The notes under the pieces were generated by a model that worked only from the letters and a program-made list of their open reading frames with translations, was not told the DNA's origin and did not search any database. Shown one piece after another: positions 1 through 11,821 of a stretch of 64,000 nucleotides of DNA. A program made the translations under genes and the position numbers. Within the stretch, counting starts at the first letter, position 1; every line of letters starts with the position of its first letter. The stretch is from Paraphaeosphaeria minitans (lineage: Eukaryota > Ascomycota > Dothideomycetes > Pleosporales > Didymosphaeriaceae): positions 186,001 through 250,000 of the forward strand of contig WJXW01000018.1 of NCBI GenBank assembly GCA_015832175.1, written 5' to 3'.

Positions 1-3000
1 AGGCGTCTTGTACTCAGTTGGCTGCGTGCTCTCATCTGGTTGGATGGACGGACGAGCACCCCCGCGAAGCTGTTCAAGCATAGGTATAGTCTTAATTGAG
101 TCGAGAAGCGCGGCTTCTGCTTGGGTCAAGCTGGATTCCAACTCAGGTGTCACGAAGGCGCGGATAGCGTTGTCGGCTTTCTTGTCCTCCCCAGGCTCGA
201 TCCTGGTGTGTAGGTAGACGGTCCTGAATGCTTCCAACTGGCGAATCAGATCTGGGTTCGTAGATGCCGGATAGCGCCCAGATGGGTGCGGAGCATTTGA
301 TTCAGGATGCTGAGGGGCCTGGTTGCCTGACGCCTGTCCGGATGTTGCCATAAGTGTCGGCGTTGAAGTAGTTTTCGGCGGTTGTCCGGCCGCTGGGTAG
401 GGTGTGTACGGTGATGTCCCATTTGGCATACCGTACGAACTCTGGCCGGCTGTCGCGAAAGGTGACGTGTAGGTAGGAGCAGATGTGTAGGGCGAGCCAG
501 AACTCGGGGGGGCGCTCGTAGGAAAGAGGACCCCGTATTGCCCGCTCGGTGCTCCGGAATTGGCAGGAGGTGCGTGGGCGCTCGGAGGATAGGGCTGCGG
601 CGGATGTGAGTTTGGCGGATTTCCACCTGCGGCCCCTCCAGCCCATGGTGATGCATAAGGTGACGGGGCCGGGGCTGCTGGAGGAGCAGCCGCAGCATTG
701 CGAGCCATGCTAGGCGGCAAGCGGGGCTGTGCCGCTTCCACCTGCGGTGGCCGAGGTGGGCCATTCGGCGGCATACCTTGCGGTGGCATGCCGGAATAGT
801 AGCTTGGCTGTCCGTACGGAGAGTATCCGGTCGGCGGCGGATAGTACGTTGGCCTCTGCGCGTTAACCTGCGGTGGACTGACTTGTCTCTTCCTACGTTC
901 CTTCTCGATAGACACATTGGAATTGATCCGCCACATATACCCCTTGCCCTCCTTGTCACCTTTGACAAACGCATCGTGCTGGCCCAGGTTATGACGCACA
1001 CTAGATTGCCAACCACTTGTTGTGGTTTTGAACTTGTACCAAGGGTAATTCTTCTCGATATAGTTGTAAATTTGTTGTAGGTTCATCTGACCGCTGGGAG
1101 CTGAAGAGATTGCTTCATGGATCAAAACGACGTAATTCGATGTGGGCCGCTGGAGCTGCTCTTCGGTGTAATCTTCTATGCGCATTTCGGGCGAAGGCGT
1201 GCGAGTGGGTTTGGCAGGTTTGTTGGTCTTCTTCTCACCGCCCAGGATGACCGTTCCATCGCCTTTTTCCGTCGACTCGCGAATTTCGTCATCCTCTCCA
1301 GCGTTCGATTCTTTGCGGCGCGCGACTTTGGGCTTGACAACTGGCTGAGGCAGATCAGCGGGGTCAATACCTGCCGCCCTAGCCTTGTCGATTTCTTTTC
1401 CTTGCTTGATAAGCTGGGATCTTTGCCGTTTCGACATGACGCCGTCTTTGGGAGGCCGTCCAGGTCCTTTTCTCTTGCCCACGTATTGTCCGATGAGACT
1501 CTGAGGCAGACCATATTGAGCGCACATTTCAGGTGTGATGAGACCGTCAGGATCTAGATCCTCGATATTGACGCCTGGTTGTTGCCTACGTATGATGACT
1601 GGACTTTCCGACTTGGGCTTCCCTGTTGCTTCGACCGTATCCTTGAGCGGGATATCGTCCTTGGGCTCCTCTTTTGGAGTGGCTGGAGTTGGTTCTTTCG
1701 CGGGAGCCTTTACAGGTGCCTTGATGGGGGCTTTTGTGGGCGCCTTGGTGGCCTTTGACTTCTCCTTCTCCTTCTCCTTTGGTTTTTCTTTTTCCAGCTC
1801 CTTCTCTTTGGGCGGCTCTTTGTGCACATGCTTCTCCTTGATCTTGATCTTGTGCTTCTTCAAAGGAGGCTCTTCCGGAATTGGCTCTCTGATGGCTTTG
1901 CGTTTGTGTCCCTTGGAGTGCTTTTCGGGGCGATGTTTCTTCTTCTTGAGTTTGATCTTAAGGTTGGGCTTCGGCTGGGGCACCGGACTATACGCTTCGT
2001 CGTCGAGATCGTCCATATCGCCATCGACAAGCAGGTCTTCGTCCGACTCGAACTCGCTGCCCACCGGGTAGTGGTACACGTGGCGAGGATTGACACTCTG
2101 GTCCTCACTGCCAGAATCGTCCACGTCCTCGCTCTCTCCGCGGCCGTTTTCAAAAGTGAAGCTCATGGGCCGTGACTGCGAACCAGACTCTTGGCGATTG
2201 CGTTGCTCTTCTGTGAGAGCGATGTCGGGCAAGAAGAAAGTCATTTCAACCATGCCAATGATGATGGTATCGCCGTGGCTCAACTCGACGTTGGCACCCT
2301 TGGGCAGAAACCTGTCTTCGTGGTATAAGCCGTTGGAGCCCATGACGGCGAGGCAGAAGTTGCCAGAGTCGAAGTCGTAGTAGATCTTAGCATGCTGACG
2401 ACTTATGCCCTTGGGGCCCTTCAAGCCAGTCCGATCGGTGATGTGTTGCGGGTGTATGGGTACTAGGGGGCAATCGTTGGGATCTTCGGGTACCTGCTGG
2501 TCAATCTGGTAGGGCACTTCGGGCAGCGCTTGCATGAGCATCTCCTGCGGCGCATGGTCGACGTCGTGGTTCGACTCGGCGGCTTGGGCATGCGAGCCTG
2601 AGCTGTGCGACTGCGAGGCGACGCTCTGGCAGCGCTGCTGGTAGTCCATGGGCATCATCTCGATGGGGGCAGTGACGATGCCTCCGGCCTCGCTGATGAC
2701 GCTGCGCGCGTTTCTGAGCTTCCGCTTCCGGCCGCCGTTGAGCAGGGCCTGGGCGCGCTGCTTCTCACCCTTGGCCTTGAGCTGCTCGACCTTGGCCAGG
2801 CGGCGCATGTCCTTGTGGGCGAGCTGCACATTGCGGCCGAGGATGATCTGGTACGTGTGCATGTAGTAGGAGCCGTCGTCGAAGCGCAGGCGCGCAAAGG
2901 CACTCAGGCGCTGCTCGGCGGGCGCGAGGCTGGCATAGCCGTTGTTGAAGGGCAGTTCGGCATCCATCATGGGGTAGTCGGGGCCGGTGGGCAACGGGCC

Positions 3001-3709
3001 CAAGGACATGTCGGCTGTGGTGAGAGAGATGGGGGCATCGAGGCTGGGGAAGGGCGCGTCCGTGGCCGCAATAGCCTGCGCGTTCAGGTCGGTGGCGGCT
3101 GTCTTTTCGAGCAGCGGAGGGGGCATGGCGGTGGGCGCGGTGGGCGCGGTGGGTAGCGCATCGGGTGCGCTTGCGACTGCGGCGTCCATGCTGGCGGTGG
3201 AGGTGGCAGGTGCGATCGGAGCGGGTTCGGCGGCGACATTGTGAGCAGCGAGCGCATCGGCGGAGGGCGCGTCGCCGGGGTTCACAAGCATGCTGCCGGC
3301 GACATGGCTGGAGGGGCCTGCAAGGTCGACGGGGGAAAAGTCCAGGAAGCGGTCCAGGAAGCGGTTGAGGAAGCGGTTGGGGACAAAGTCTTGGGGTTCT
3401 GCGCGCCGCCGTTAGCATCTGCCGCCCGAGGCCCACCGCCAGCACCACCGCTCTGCGACGCATGGCAGCCCACCTACCAAGAAGAGTGCTTGCATGAAAC
3501 TGCTCGGAACGCGGCCACTGGGGAAACTGGGAATCCTCGCTCGGCGGCGGCGGTGAGAGAGGCGTGGAGTTGCTGTCTGGCGTCTCCCGCGCCTTCTCCG
3601 TCAACGTTAGCTCGAAAGAGGCTGCCATCCCGGCACGTGCACCGGCCGCTGCATGCAACGACTCAGCCGTCTCTGCCATCGCCTTCGCCTTCGCCTTCGC
3701 CTTCGCCAT
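1..3709 (-). CDS. FHL1: Fhl1-type forkhead/FHA transcription factor (3' end off the left edge)
   Basis: Two exons, 3474-3709 and 1-3398, with a 75-bp GT-AG intron that restores frame. The frame is still open at base 1, so the C-terminus is missing; about 1,210 codons are present. After an acidic, Ala/Pro-rich start the product has an FHA domain (about 2250-2900). Its two halves, around YYMHTYQIILGRN and GISRQHAKIYYDFDSGNF, are split by a long insert, as in Fhl1. Then come Lys-rich runs, an AT-hook-like KRKGPGRPPK, and a forkhead domain (about 915-1150: NYVVLIHEAISSAPSG, NYIEKNYPWYKF, SSVRHNLGQHDAF). The tail is Pro/Tyr/Gly-rich. In yeast Fhl1 sits at ribosomal protein promoters with Ifh1; the same nuclear role is inferred here. 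The start at 3709 (MAKAKAKAK) was chosen over an in-frame ATG at 3886, which nearly reaches the divergent gene. The family call is strong; exact Fhl1 orthology is probable. Confidence 0.85.
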
Positions 3710-3897
3710 GTCGCGACAGGACGTGCCAGGAACACCAGTCCAACATCTTGGCCACACTTCTCCTCCCCTCAAGAAGAGCGGGTCGTAAGGGCGTTGAGAG
3801 GCACCTAGCCTTCCAGTTCCGCGGTAGACCTTCACCCTCGCGTGATCATCAGGTCGCAGCCTTCCACTCACCCACTCATCGCCCACGTAAGGCCATC

Positions 3898-4707
3898 ATG
3901 GGCCCCAGGAAAAAGACCAAGAGTGAACTGCCAAACAAGGCGGCCCAGAAGCCACCACCGCCTACACCTACACCTACACTCACGCCCACGCCCACGCCCA
4001 ACTGGCCGGCCTTCGCACCGCTCATCCCCGAGTCCCATCTCGCACTGCACGAGACCTTTCCCGGGCAGATCGTGACGCTGCCAAACTTCTTCACGGCAGC
4101 CTTGTGCAAGGCCTATGTGTCCTTTCTCTCTTCGCTTCCGCTTGCGACCACGCCCGGCAAGCCAAAGAGAGGAGATGCCGTGCGCGTAAATGATCGCTTC
4201 CAAATTGACGACCCAGCATTTGCAGAGCGTCTGTGGAGCGGCACTTCGCTGAAAAGTCTCGTACTCGGCACCACTGAGAACGATGGCCTCGGTATGGATG
4301 ACCCCCAGCGGAGAGAGCTCTGGGGCGGCGACGTAGTGGGTCTGAACCCCAATGTTCGGATCTACCGGTACTCCAAGGGGCAGTTTTTTGACCAGCATTA
4401 CGATGACTCAAACAACGTTACTTTACCTGGCAGCCCGCCGGTGCCGGCCCGAACCACCTGGACTTTGCTGCTCTATCTTACTTCGCCTGCTACGGGATGC
4501 CTTGGAGGCGAGACGGTGTTCTATCCTGAACCAGAAACACGAAAGAAGAAGAGTAACGAGCCCCCGCCTGAGCCTTTTGTTGTTGAGCTTGAGGCTGGTC
4601 TGGCCCTTTTGCATCGCCATGGTGCCCACTGCATGTTGCACGAAGGCCGCGAGGTGGTTCAGGGAGAGAAATGGGTTATTCGGAGTGACCTGTGCATCAA
4701 ACGTTGA
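3898..4707 (+). CDS. 2-oxoglutarate/Fe(II) dioxygenase, prolyl-4-hydroxylase-like fold
   Basis: Single exon, 269 aa. After a Lys-rich start and a Pro-Thr repeat (residues 20-34) comes a double-stranded beta-helix oxygenase. H167 and D169 in FFDQHYDD form the HxD iron pair, H248 in CMLHEG is the distal His, and R262 in KWVIRSD is the likely 2-oxoglutarate contact. The family hydroxylates protein or small-molecule substrates using O2, 2-oxoglutarate and Fe(II); the substrate cannot be told. There is no signal peptide, so it should be cytosolic or nuclear. The frame is open back to 3241, across the antisense of FHL1 exon 1. The ATG at 3898 was chosen because homology begins soon after it and upstream codons look non-coding. 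Only 188 bp separate its ATG from that of FHL1, so the two likely share a promoter. Confidence 0.85.
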   Translation: MGPRKKTKSELPNKAAQKPPPPTPTPTLTPTPTPNWPAFAPLIPESHLALHETFPGQIVTLPNFFTAALCKAYVSFLSSLPLATTPGKPKRGDAVRVNDRFQIDDPAFAERLWSGTSLKSLVLGTTENDGLGMDDPQRRELWGGDVVGLNPNVRIYRYSKGQFFDQHYDDSNNVTLPGSPPVPARTTWTLLLYLTSPATGCLGGETVFYPEPETRKKKSNEPPPEPFVVELEAGLALLHRHGAHCMLHEGREVVQGEKWVIRSDLCIKR

Positions 4708-5505
4708 TGAGGACCGTGCCAACAGTATACATGGCCAATATGCACACAACTTGCAACCTGACTAGACTACTGGACCGGTGGGATGGTACAGTGGCTAAAG
4801 CTTGCATATCGCGTTTAGCCTTGCAGGTCCGCATCCCATCTTAAATATCTGCACCAATCGCAACGAGAAGTTGGCCGTTCGGGCTCTCCAGTTTGTAAGA
4901 TTCGAGCGATGATTCACTACGCCGCAGAGTCTACCGGTACGATCCTTTGGAAGTCCCAGATCCCTTTAGAGCAAGGTTTCCACATGATCATGTTGATCAC
5001 GTGGCGTACTTTCATCATCTTATTTTGGTCTTCTCTGCACAGCCCACGCAAAGGCCCCCTACCTGCAGACCAAGAAAAACTCAATCCTGGCGTTTCGCAT
5101 GACTTCCAAAAAGAAAAACGTTTCAGCATCTTGGACACCCACGCCCGGTCTTCCCAAGCAAAGGAGCGACAAATCAGCATTGGAATTTATTTTCGGACGG
5201 AGCACCGTATCCCACAATCCGTTAACAAGATGTCAAAATCCAGGATGTCTACCGGTCAGTGGGGTGGAACATTGTCAAGCCAAGCTTCTAGATGTTCACG
5301 ATCACCCATGTAAGTCAACCCAGGACCAACTGCTGCGTACGACCCAGAAACGCGAGCACGCAACAACACGAAAATCCGAAGTTGTAGACACAGGTTTATA
5401 CATGTGGACACATCGTCCACGGATAAAAGTAAAAATACATATACAAGAACAGTTTTACCCATCCAGAATCTACCCATCCCAAGAGGCAAAGGCCATTGAT
5501 CCCAT
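4708..5505. other. Intergenic region, 3' flanks of two convergent genes
   Basis: No coding region could be supported. It holds the two-tier hairpin at 4777-4840 listed separately. The rest should be the 3' UTRs of the oxygenase (plus) and of the cellobiose dehydrogenase relic (minus). Confidence 0.5.
4777..4840 (+). other. Two-tier hairpin with tRNA box A/box B resemblance
   Basis: The outer stem GGTGGGATG/CATCCCATC (4777-4785 with 4832-4840) has 9 pairs including one G-U. The inner stem GGCTAAA/TTTAGCC (4793-4799 with 4814-4820) has 7 pairs. TGGTACAGTGG at 4784 resembles box A and GGTCCGCATCC at 4826 matches 9 of 11 box B positions. It cannot be folded into a proper cloverleaf: there is no good T stem or anticodon arm. 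It may be a degenerate tRNA or SINE head, or just a structured 3' UTR; it begins 70 bp past the oxygenase stop. Confidence 0.3.
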
Positions 5506-8167
5506 CTACGCGTTGACGCACTGCGAGTACCAGTCGTTCATCTTCACACACGTGCCTTGCGCGCACTGTGTCGCACCGGTGTAAGACCTGCCGCCGCACC
5601 GACCGTACAGCTGGACGGTGTCGCTGGATGCACCACCTCCGGATGTGGGTACGGGCGCTGAGGCGACACCGCTAGCGGTGGGCACAGGGCTGGATGTTGC
5701 GTGGCTGGCGACAGGGACAGAAGAAGCAGGTACCGATGCAATGCTGCTGCTCGCGGGAGTCACTGGCGCGGCGCTTGACGAAGGTGCAGTTCCATTGCCA
5801 GGGCCAGGGGCGGCGCCGTCCAGCGCGAGGATCTTGGCCACGGCGTGCTCGGCGACAACCATGACCGTGGCCTGGGTGTTGCCGGTAGGCAGATCAGCGT
5901 GGATGGAAGCATCGACGACGAAGAGGTTGTCGGTGCCGTAGACGAGGGTGTTGGTGTCGACAACGACGCCGGCATCGCCCCTGGTACCCATCTTCGCGGT
6001 GCCGACCCAGTGGGAGCCAGTGACGTGCTCCTTGATGATATCAGCGCCCGTGACGTTGGTGCCGGTGGTGCTGCCTGCGGAGAGGAAGGAGAGCGTGGAG
6101 TTCGGGGCGCGGGTCATACTTGAGGAGACGGTCCATGAAGGCGGTGATGGCTTCCTTATCCTCGGCGGTCTGGAGCCAGGGCTCCGAAGTGAGCTCGGTG
6201 GTGCCGTCAAAGGTGATGCCTAGGCTGCCAACGGAGGTAAGACCGTGAGTGAGTTAAATCTTCATTTGGATGGTGTTGTTGGCGGGGCCGTTGCATGTGC
6301 CCTGGATGAACATCTCAGAGCCGCTGGTGGTGTTAATCGAGGTCCAGAAGTTCAAGCGCTGGCCTGACTGGGCGAGGATGCCGGTTGCTTTGGCGAATTG
6401 GTCGATGACGGTCTGGTTGGGGGCGGTGATGTCGGTTGTAGCGACGGAACTCATGGGCTCGGAAGTCTTGAACTTGAGAGAGAAGATGACGTGGTCCTTG
6501 ATCTCAGCACCAACGGGCAAATCGATCCATTCGGATTCCGCGGGGAGAGTCACGCCGCTAGAGCCAGACGCGACAATCTGGAGCTGCTCTGCTGGGCCAA
6601 TTCCACTGTTGAACAGGATGCGAGGAGTCGACATAGCGCCAGCGGATAGAACAACCTTGCCACCGGCGTTGATGTTGTAGATGACACGCTGGCCAGCTTC
6701 CGTTTCAGTCTCAACCCCGCTGATGTTGGTGCCATTGCGAACGGCGCGAACGACCTTGGTGTTGAGCATCAACTTGAAGTTGTCAAGCTTTTGAGCTTCT
6801 GGGAGATAGTTGTGCACAGGACCAGCACGCATACCGTTCTTTAGGTCCCACGGGGACGTACATACACGTTTTGTCGGGCGTTGTTATCACCGTCAATCAA
6901 GTCGGTCTCCCTAAAGCCGTTCGCTCCGAGGAATTTTGACAGAACACCATATGCCTCGTCGTTGTAGCGAGTGCCATCCTCCGAACCGTAGTTCTGACCA
7001 GGGTTGCGCTCGTAGAGACTATCGGCGGATGGGGAAACATCGCTCCACTTCCAGCCAGCAGGCCACTTGTCGTCAAAATCACGAGATTGGGGCTTGACGA
7101 ACATCATTGCTATACGGAGTCAGAATTGCCTCTTTTCGAAAGTGGACGTAGTACATACCGTTGACCATGGTGCCACCTCCAAGAAGGCAACCGGCTTGGT
7201 CAGCCGTGTCAGTGCAGAGTTGGTTCGTACCAACCTGGTTGAGCTAGTAGTCGAGCCCGGGAACATCGTACATGCTGACGGAGCTGTTCCATGATAGAGT
7301 GTCGTTGTTGCCAGTGAAAGCAAGCGATGGACCACCACGCTCCAGCAAAAGAACGGAGGCGCCGCTCTCGGCAATGCGCTCTGCAGCGATGATGCCGGCC
7401 GGACCAGCACCGCACACGATGTAGTCGTAGGCCAAGTCTGAGATGATAGCCGTGGTGTTGGTAGGAGTGGTAGTGTTTGACGAGCCCCCGCCACCGATTG
7501 GGGTGGTCGAGTTGCCAGTGGAGTTGGCAGAGCCGCCAGCACTTCCCGTGGCCATGGCAGCCCAGGTTGCGAAATCAGCACTCTGTGCATCAGACACCGT
7601 GAAACCAAATGATCCATAACCTCCGTTGTGCATGTTTAAGACAGCACTGGCAGTCGATGGATCTGTGAGAGGAGTGTCTGAGTAGGCCCAACTGAAGACA
7701 TTTGTAGTATCAGATAGGACGATTCCATCTGCGACGGTATCGCCAACGCAATCCTTGCAAAGAAAGGTGTAAAAGAACGCAGTGCCGTTCACCCATGTAC
7801 CTTCGGGGATGGTAATCATAGAGAAGTTTCCGGTGACCACGGGAGGGTTAGTGTAGCCAGTAGCCTTGCGGAAAGACGAAATGACTTCTCCATCATGAGG
7901 CCAAGCTGTGACAAGGACACTGCCGACCATCGACTGACCCAAAGGAAAACCTGCCCAGCCTCCGTCATCGGTGATAGGGGCGACCAATTGGGCGATGAGG
8001 TCGTTTGTGAGGGTTTCAGGCAGTGCATAACCGAGCTTATAGCCAGAGGAATGTTGGAGCCCGTGGAAAGTGATACCAGTCTTTTCATCGGTGCAGACGG
8101 ATGCAGTGAGTTGAGCGGAGGCGCGCAGCGCCAGGATGGCCGAAGAAAGAAAGAATGAACGAGACAT
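5506..8167 (-). pseudogene. Cellobiose dehydrogenase with CBM1 (class II type), disrupted
   Basis: Intact, this would be a secreted flavocytochrome that oxidises cellobiose and passes electrons to lytic polysaccharide monooxygenases. Visible in order: a signal peptide; a DOMON cytochrome b domain with candidate haem ligands M80 (GQSM) and H180 (LNMHNGG); a Ser/Thr/Gly linker; the GMC flavin domain ([34 protein letters not shown], catalytic region [16 protein letters not shown]); a Ser/Pro linker; and a CBM1 (YGRCGG...WYSQC). One clean intron lies at 7110-7158. The frame is broken four times: TAG at 7244-7246 just after VPGLDY; a shift near 6850, between NARQNVY and PWDLKNG; TAA at 6254-6256 before LTHGL; and a shift near 6112-6122, after MDRLLKY. 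Conserved sequence continues on both sides of each break, so introns do not explain them. It is a recent pseudogene or badly sequenced DNA. Confidence 0.85.
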
Positions 8168-9444
8168 CGTGCTCTGAGTGTGAATGAATGTACGGCACAG
8201 CCAAAAAGAACGAAATTGCCTTCAAGGCAAAAAGGAAAGAATGAAGTTTGAAGAATGGAACTGAGCTGCAAGGCACTGATAGAGTGCATGTTTGAGGGCC
8301 CAAGCCACATTATGTAGTGTTAGGTCAGACATAATCTCGTAGATCTTCGCAATCTTGAATTTTGCAATTGAGCAGCCATACACGTCCCCAAGGACCCTAC
8401 CGACCTTGGGTAAGCGGTGGTGACCCGCCGTCCCAGGCGCCAGACGATCCAGAAACATGGCCCAGGAACGATTGATGAAAATGAAGTCTGACTAAAGTGG
8501 GAACATTCCGTGTGACATTGATTAAATGATAACGTGGGCTCTGGGCGCCAAGAGAAACAGATGCACGTTAGTCCTTATGCAGGTCGTTGATGTCGTTTTA
8601 TGAGGCTCCGGGGACTTGCTATCTGCCGACCGAGCGTTTCGAACCCTCAAAGCCTAGATGGCACGAAAAGTCGACGCGGAACGTCTCGTTTGGTGGTGGG
8701 GCCAATGTGTTCGCATATCTCGTTGGCGATGATGAGGCAAACCGGCACTTTGAGAATCCAAGCAAGCCAACGGGCCGGACGGGTATTCCTAGCAAGAGAG
8801 CGCATGATTCTGCACCCCTCCGCAACGAACTGTAGGCACATTCAGTGAATTGTGCTCTGGTAGTGTGCGCACTTGGAAGAGGCTTCTTCCACAGGGGCTG
8901 CTTAGAAGAGCAACATTGTCATTCACAAGTGTCGCATGCTCTACCTTGTGGCATTTAACCCCAGAATTGTGTCTCCAAGTTATCCGTCAAGAAGCGTGTT
9001 TCAACGTCCGCCCACCATCTCAAGTGTTTCTGGGTAGCTCTGCTTGAGAAGGATCCGTTTGTAAGGACATATCCCGAAATCCATTTTCCAACGCATGCCT
9101 TGGTGTACAGCGATATGGACTGAATGAAGTCATTGTGGTTGGAATACCTAGGGTAGCAAATGCACGATGCAAATGCCAAAAGATAGTGTTGTGGAGAAGG
9201 CGTATGGACGACGGCTATCTATCGGAGATGGGTGGAGTGGAAGGAAAAGCAAAGCGGGCTACCGTAGTTCCCGAAGTGGATCGAGCCTCGGCTTGTAGCG
9301 TCATCACACCTGCCAAAGGTCCTGAGTTCTTCCGTTTCCTGCATAACAACCGTCCTGACCTCATTACATATCGAAGCGCTAGTCTATGGAGGCACCGTGT
9401 CCCTACAGTTTCTGAATTTTGTTCTCCGAAGCTCTTCACATTGG
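8168..9444. other. Gene-free spacer
   Basis: About 1.3 kb between two minus-strand gene relics. It holds the presumed promoter of the cellobiose dehydrogenase, next to 8168, and the 3' flank of the regulator relic. Only short open frames without recognisable domains occur, and no repeat family is apparent. Confidence 0.5.
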
Positions 9445-10949
9445 TCATGTGAGGTAGAATACATGCAATCCATCCTGCAACGGTCCAGGCATGCGCAACC
9501 TACGCGCAAGTCGCTTCAAGGTTTCCACCGCATAGTTTCTGAGGTCTATGGGTACCAGATCTGAGTCTCTCACTTCCGACAAAGGCCACAACAAGGTAGC
9601 CGCACATGCCGCACTGAAAGTCTTAGCACTCAGGAAATACCAAACCGATGCGCAAATATCAGCCGCCATTCGCTCCACATTTCGTTGGGCCTGGGCCCTG
9701 ATGGTAGCAGCAGAGGATATTGTCGACAGAGATGCGTGGCCGTATATAACTCCGTTCAAGAACATCCTTGTCATGCGAACCGTATTCCATACTATTGCCA
9801 TTCGGGGCCTAGGATACTCATGGATGAGCCGCCCATAAACGTCCGGGTCATCCTCGTTCAGAACGGTAGTGCGGTATCCCCAGGTGGGCGGAATGTTCTC
9901 CAGAAAGGCCAGGTATGTGCCGTCCATTCTCCTTGTGGATTCTACAATGTCGTTTACGGGCATGTTTCCTCCAGCAATATCCGCAATCAAATTGGCCAAA
10001 TCACCCGTATAGCGCGTTACAAGGTAAAGTGGATGCTTCTCGTCCTCATGTCGGGTGGCTTCGGTCTGTAGCTCGACAACGTCTTGCGGTATCTTCCGTC
10101 GCATACGAAGGCTGGTAACCGAAATTATATTGGTGACGTGCGTGAATAGCTGGCGACCAAAATCTGTTTCGAGCTGCGGTTTCCCACGCAGTCGAACGAG
10201 TGTAAGTGCACCCTGTGTGTGGGTCACCCAGTTGTCCGGAACACCTGTTCCAGCCCAGATCATGGTTTCGTAGAGACTCAACAGCAGGACTGAAACGAGC
10301 GTTGCATCTTGCAGAGCGGTGACCGGATCTGCGAGCGCTGCATTAGTCTGGGTCAGCGCTTTGGCGTACGAGGTGCGCGCTGCTTCCATCATTCCAGGCT
10401 CTCCAAATTCCCAGGCAAGTCGAGCTTTCGACGCAGCATCTATGGCTGCTAAGAGCGACACGTCGCGCCCGAGCTTCGCGTACATGTTTGGCAGATATCC
10501 AAAACGACTTCCAGGGATGTAAGATTACATGAAGTGTGCGAGTGCTACGTCCTCGATCGAAGGCACCAGTCTCCACTGCGATGGGGATGTCCGTGTATCG
10601 TCGAGGTCCAGCGAGAAGCTTGTCGAAAGCTCACTTGACATGGAGGGTATTGCGCTGCGATGAACACCGTCACGAGTGTCCTTACATTTGGAGGCTTTCT
10701 TCCTGTAACTTTGCTGGGCCTTCCTCTCGACTTTGACACTCTCATCGCGAAAGGTTTGCTCCCAAGGATCGGGGTACCCTGGACACTTCATGCGCATGCG
10801 CTTACATTGCGAGCACCCAGACTTGTCCTTGTCGCACTGGAATTGTTCGTCAGCCACTGACCCAATACGTGGTTGGTTAGTCTACTGACTTTGATGCGCC
10901 TATTTTGACAACCGAAGCATGATTCAGAAGGCTTGCCTCTGTACACCAT
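9445..10949 (-). pseudogene. Zn2Cys6 transcription factor with an in-frame stop
   Basis: The start MVYRGKPSESC is the usual fungal opening of this family. Exon 1 (10890-10949) and the continuation from 10836, joined over a 53-bp intron (10837-10889), form an intact zinc cluster: C-x2-C-x6-C-x6-C-x2-C-x6-C, ending MRMKCPGYP. A basic linker follows, then the helical fungal-TF region (YAKLGRDVSLLAAID, ALQDATLVSVLLLSLYE) to a stop at 9445. TAA at 10525-10527 interrupts this between VALAHFM and SYIPGSRFGYLP. Both sides read as one continuous family region, and no intron of plausible length removes the stop. Read literally, only a product of about 124 aa with the DNA-binding end would be made. The target genes are unknown; the neighbouring dehydrogenase is a possible former target, by position only. 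Confidence 0.7.
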
Positions 10950-11821
10950 TTCGATCGAATCCACCAAGCACTTTTCAATTGTCTGATTAGCGGATCGCTG
11001 TACAGTGCTTAAAGAAGGAAGTGTTTCGTCCAGCTGGTGATATTGGTCCATGGCCGATGACCTCACAAAGCTTGTCGTGGCTTAGGAAAGCTTATCGTGC
11101 TAACCCTCCGGGTGCCATGATTCGCTCAACCAGGCTTGTATGCCTTCACATCCCCAGGCCACGGCGGATCATCGAAGCGAAATCGGCTGGTGACAGGTGT
11201 TTTGATTGACGGAGCGAAAGTCGGGGTCGTTCAGAGCTCCGCTAGAACACTTGTACGGCAAGACAGTGACTGGACCACTGCTGCCCTGTTACAAGGCATT
11301 GTTGGGGGACTGCTCAGTGTATAGGCCTTGCCAACAGCGACTCGTTACGGTAGACTGAGGATCAGCATCAAGCGCAACGGATGGACTGTTTCTCAGCTGG
11401 GCGCTGGTGGCCTGCAGAGTGAGGCGCTAACGAAACGCTAACTTCATTGGGGTGGCATTCGCGAGCATTTTCATCTTGCCTTTTTTGTCAGAGACCAAGG
11501 AAGATGTAGCCACCGCCATAGGCGTTACTCTTACTTTCCATGTGTGTGGCCCACATTTCGACGACACAACCTTGCGATTGCGAAGAATTCCCTTTCCCGG
11601 TCTCTATCTCGCAAACCTCATACTGCGGGTACAGCGCAAAGCTGTATTGGTGCAGATTGTCTTCGAGATGTAAAAGATGTGGCTCTCAACCAAAGATGCA
11701 ATTCATCATCCAGCTCAGCTTCGTCCAATTTCTACCTTTACTTCACATTCTCACCGCTCTTGCTCGATTGCCTACAGTCAAACTAGTCTTTTCCGGGAAC
11801 TATTTTGTTACCAACTCCACA
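10950..11821. other. Spacer between divergent genes
   Basis: About 0.87 kb upstream of both the Zn2Cys6 relic (minus) and the DUF7702 gene (plus), so it should carry both promoters. No coding potential beyond short frames and no clear TATA element were seen. Confidence 0.45.

Noticed and set aside
2765..3886. Long minus-strand frame of 373 codons
   Set aside because: Only its first part is FHL1 exon 1; past the intron it is a shadow of the FHL1 frame.
3241..3897. Open frame extending the oxygenase upstream by 219 codons
   Set aside because: It lies antisense to FHL1 exons 1-2, has no homology-like sequence, and the conserved protein starts after 3898.
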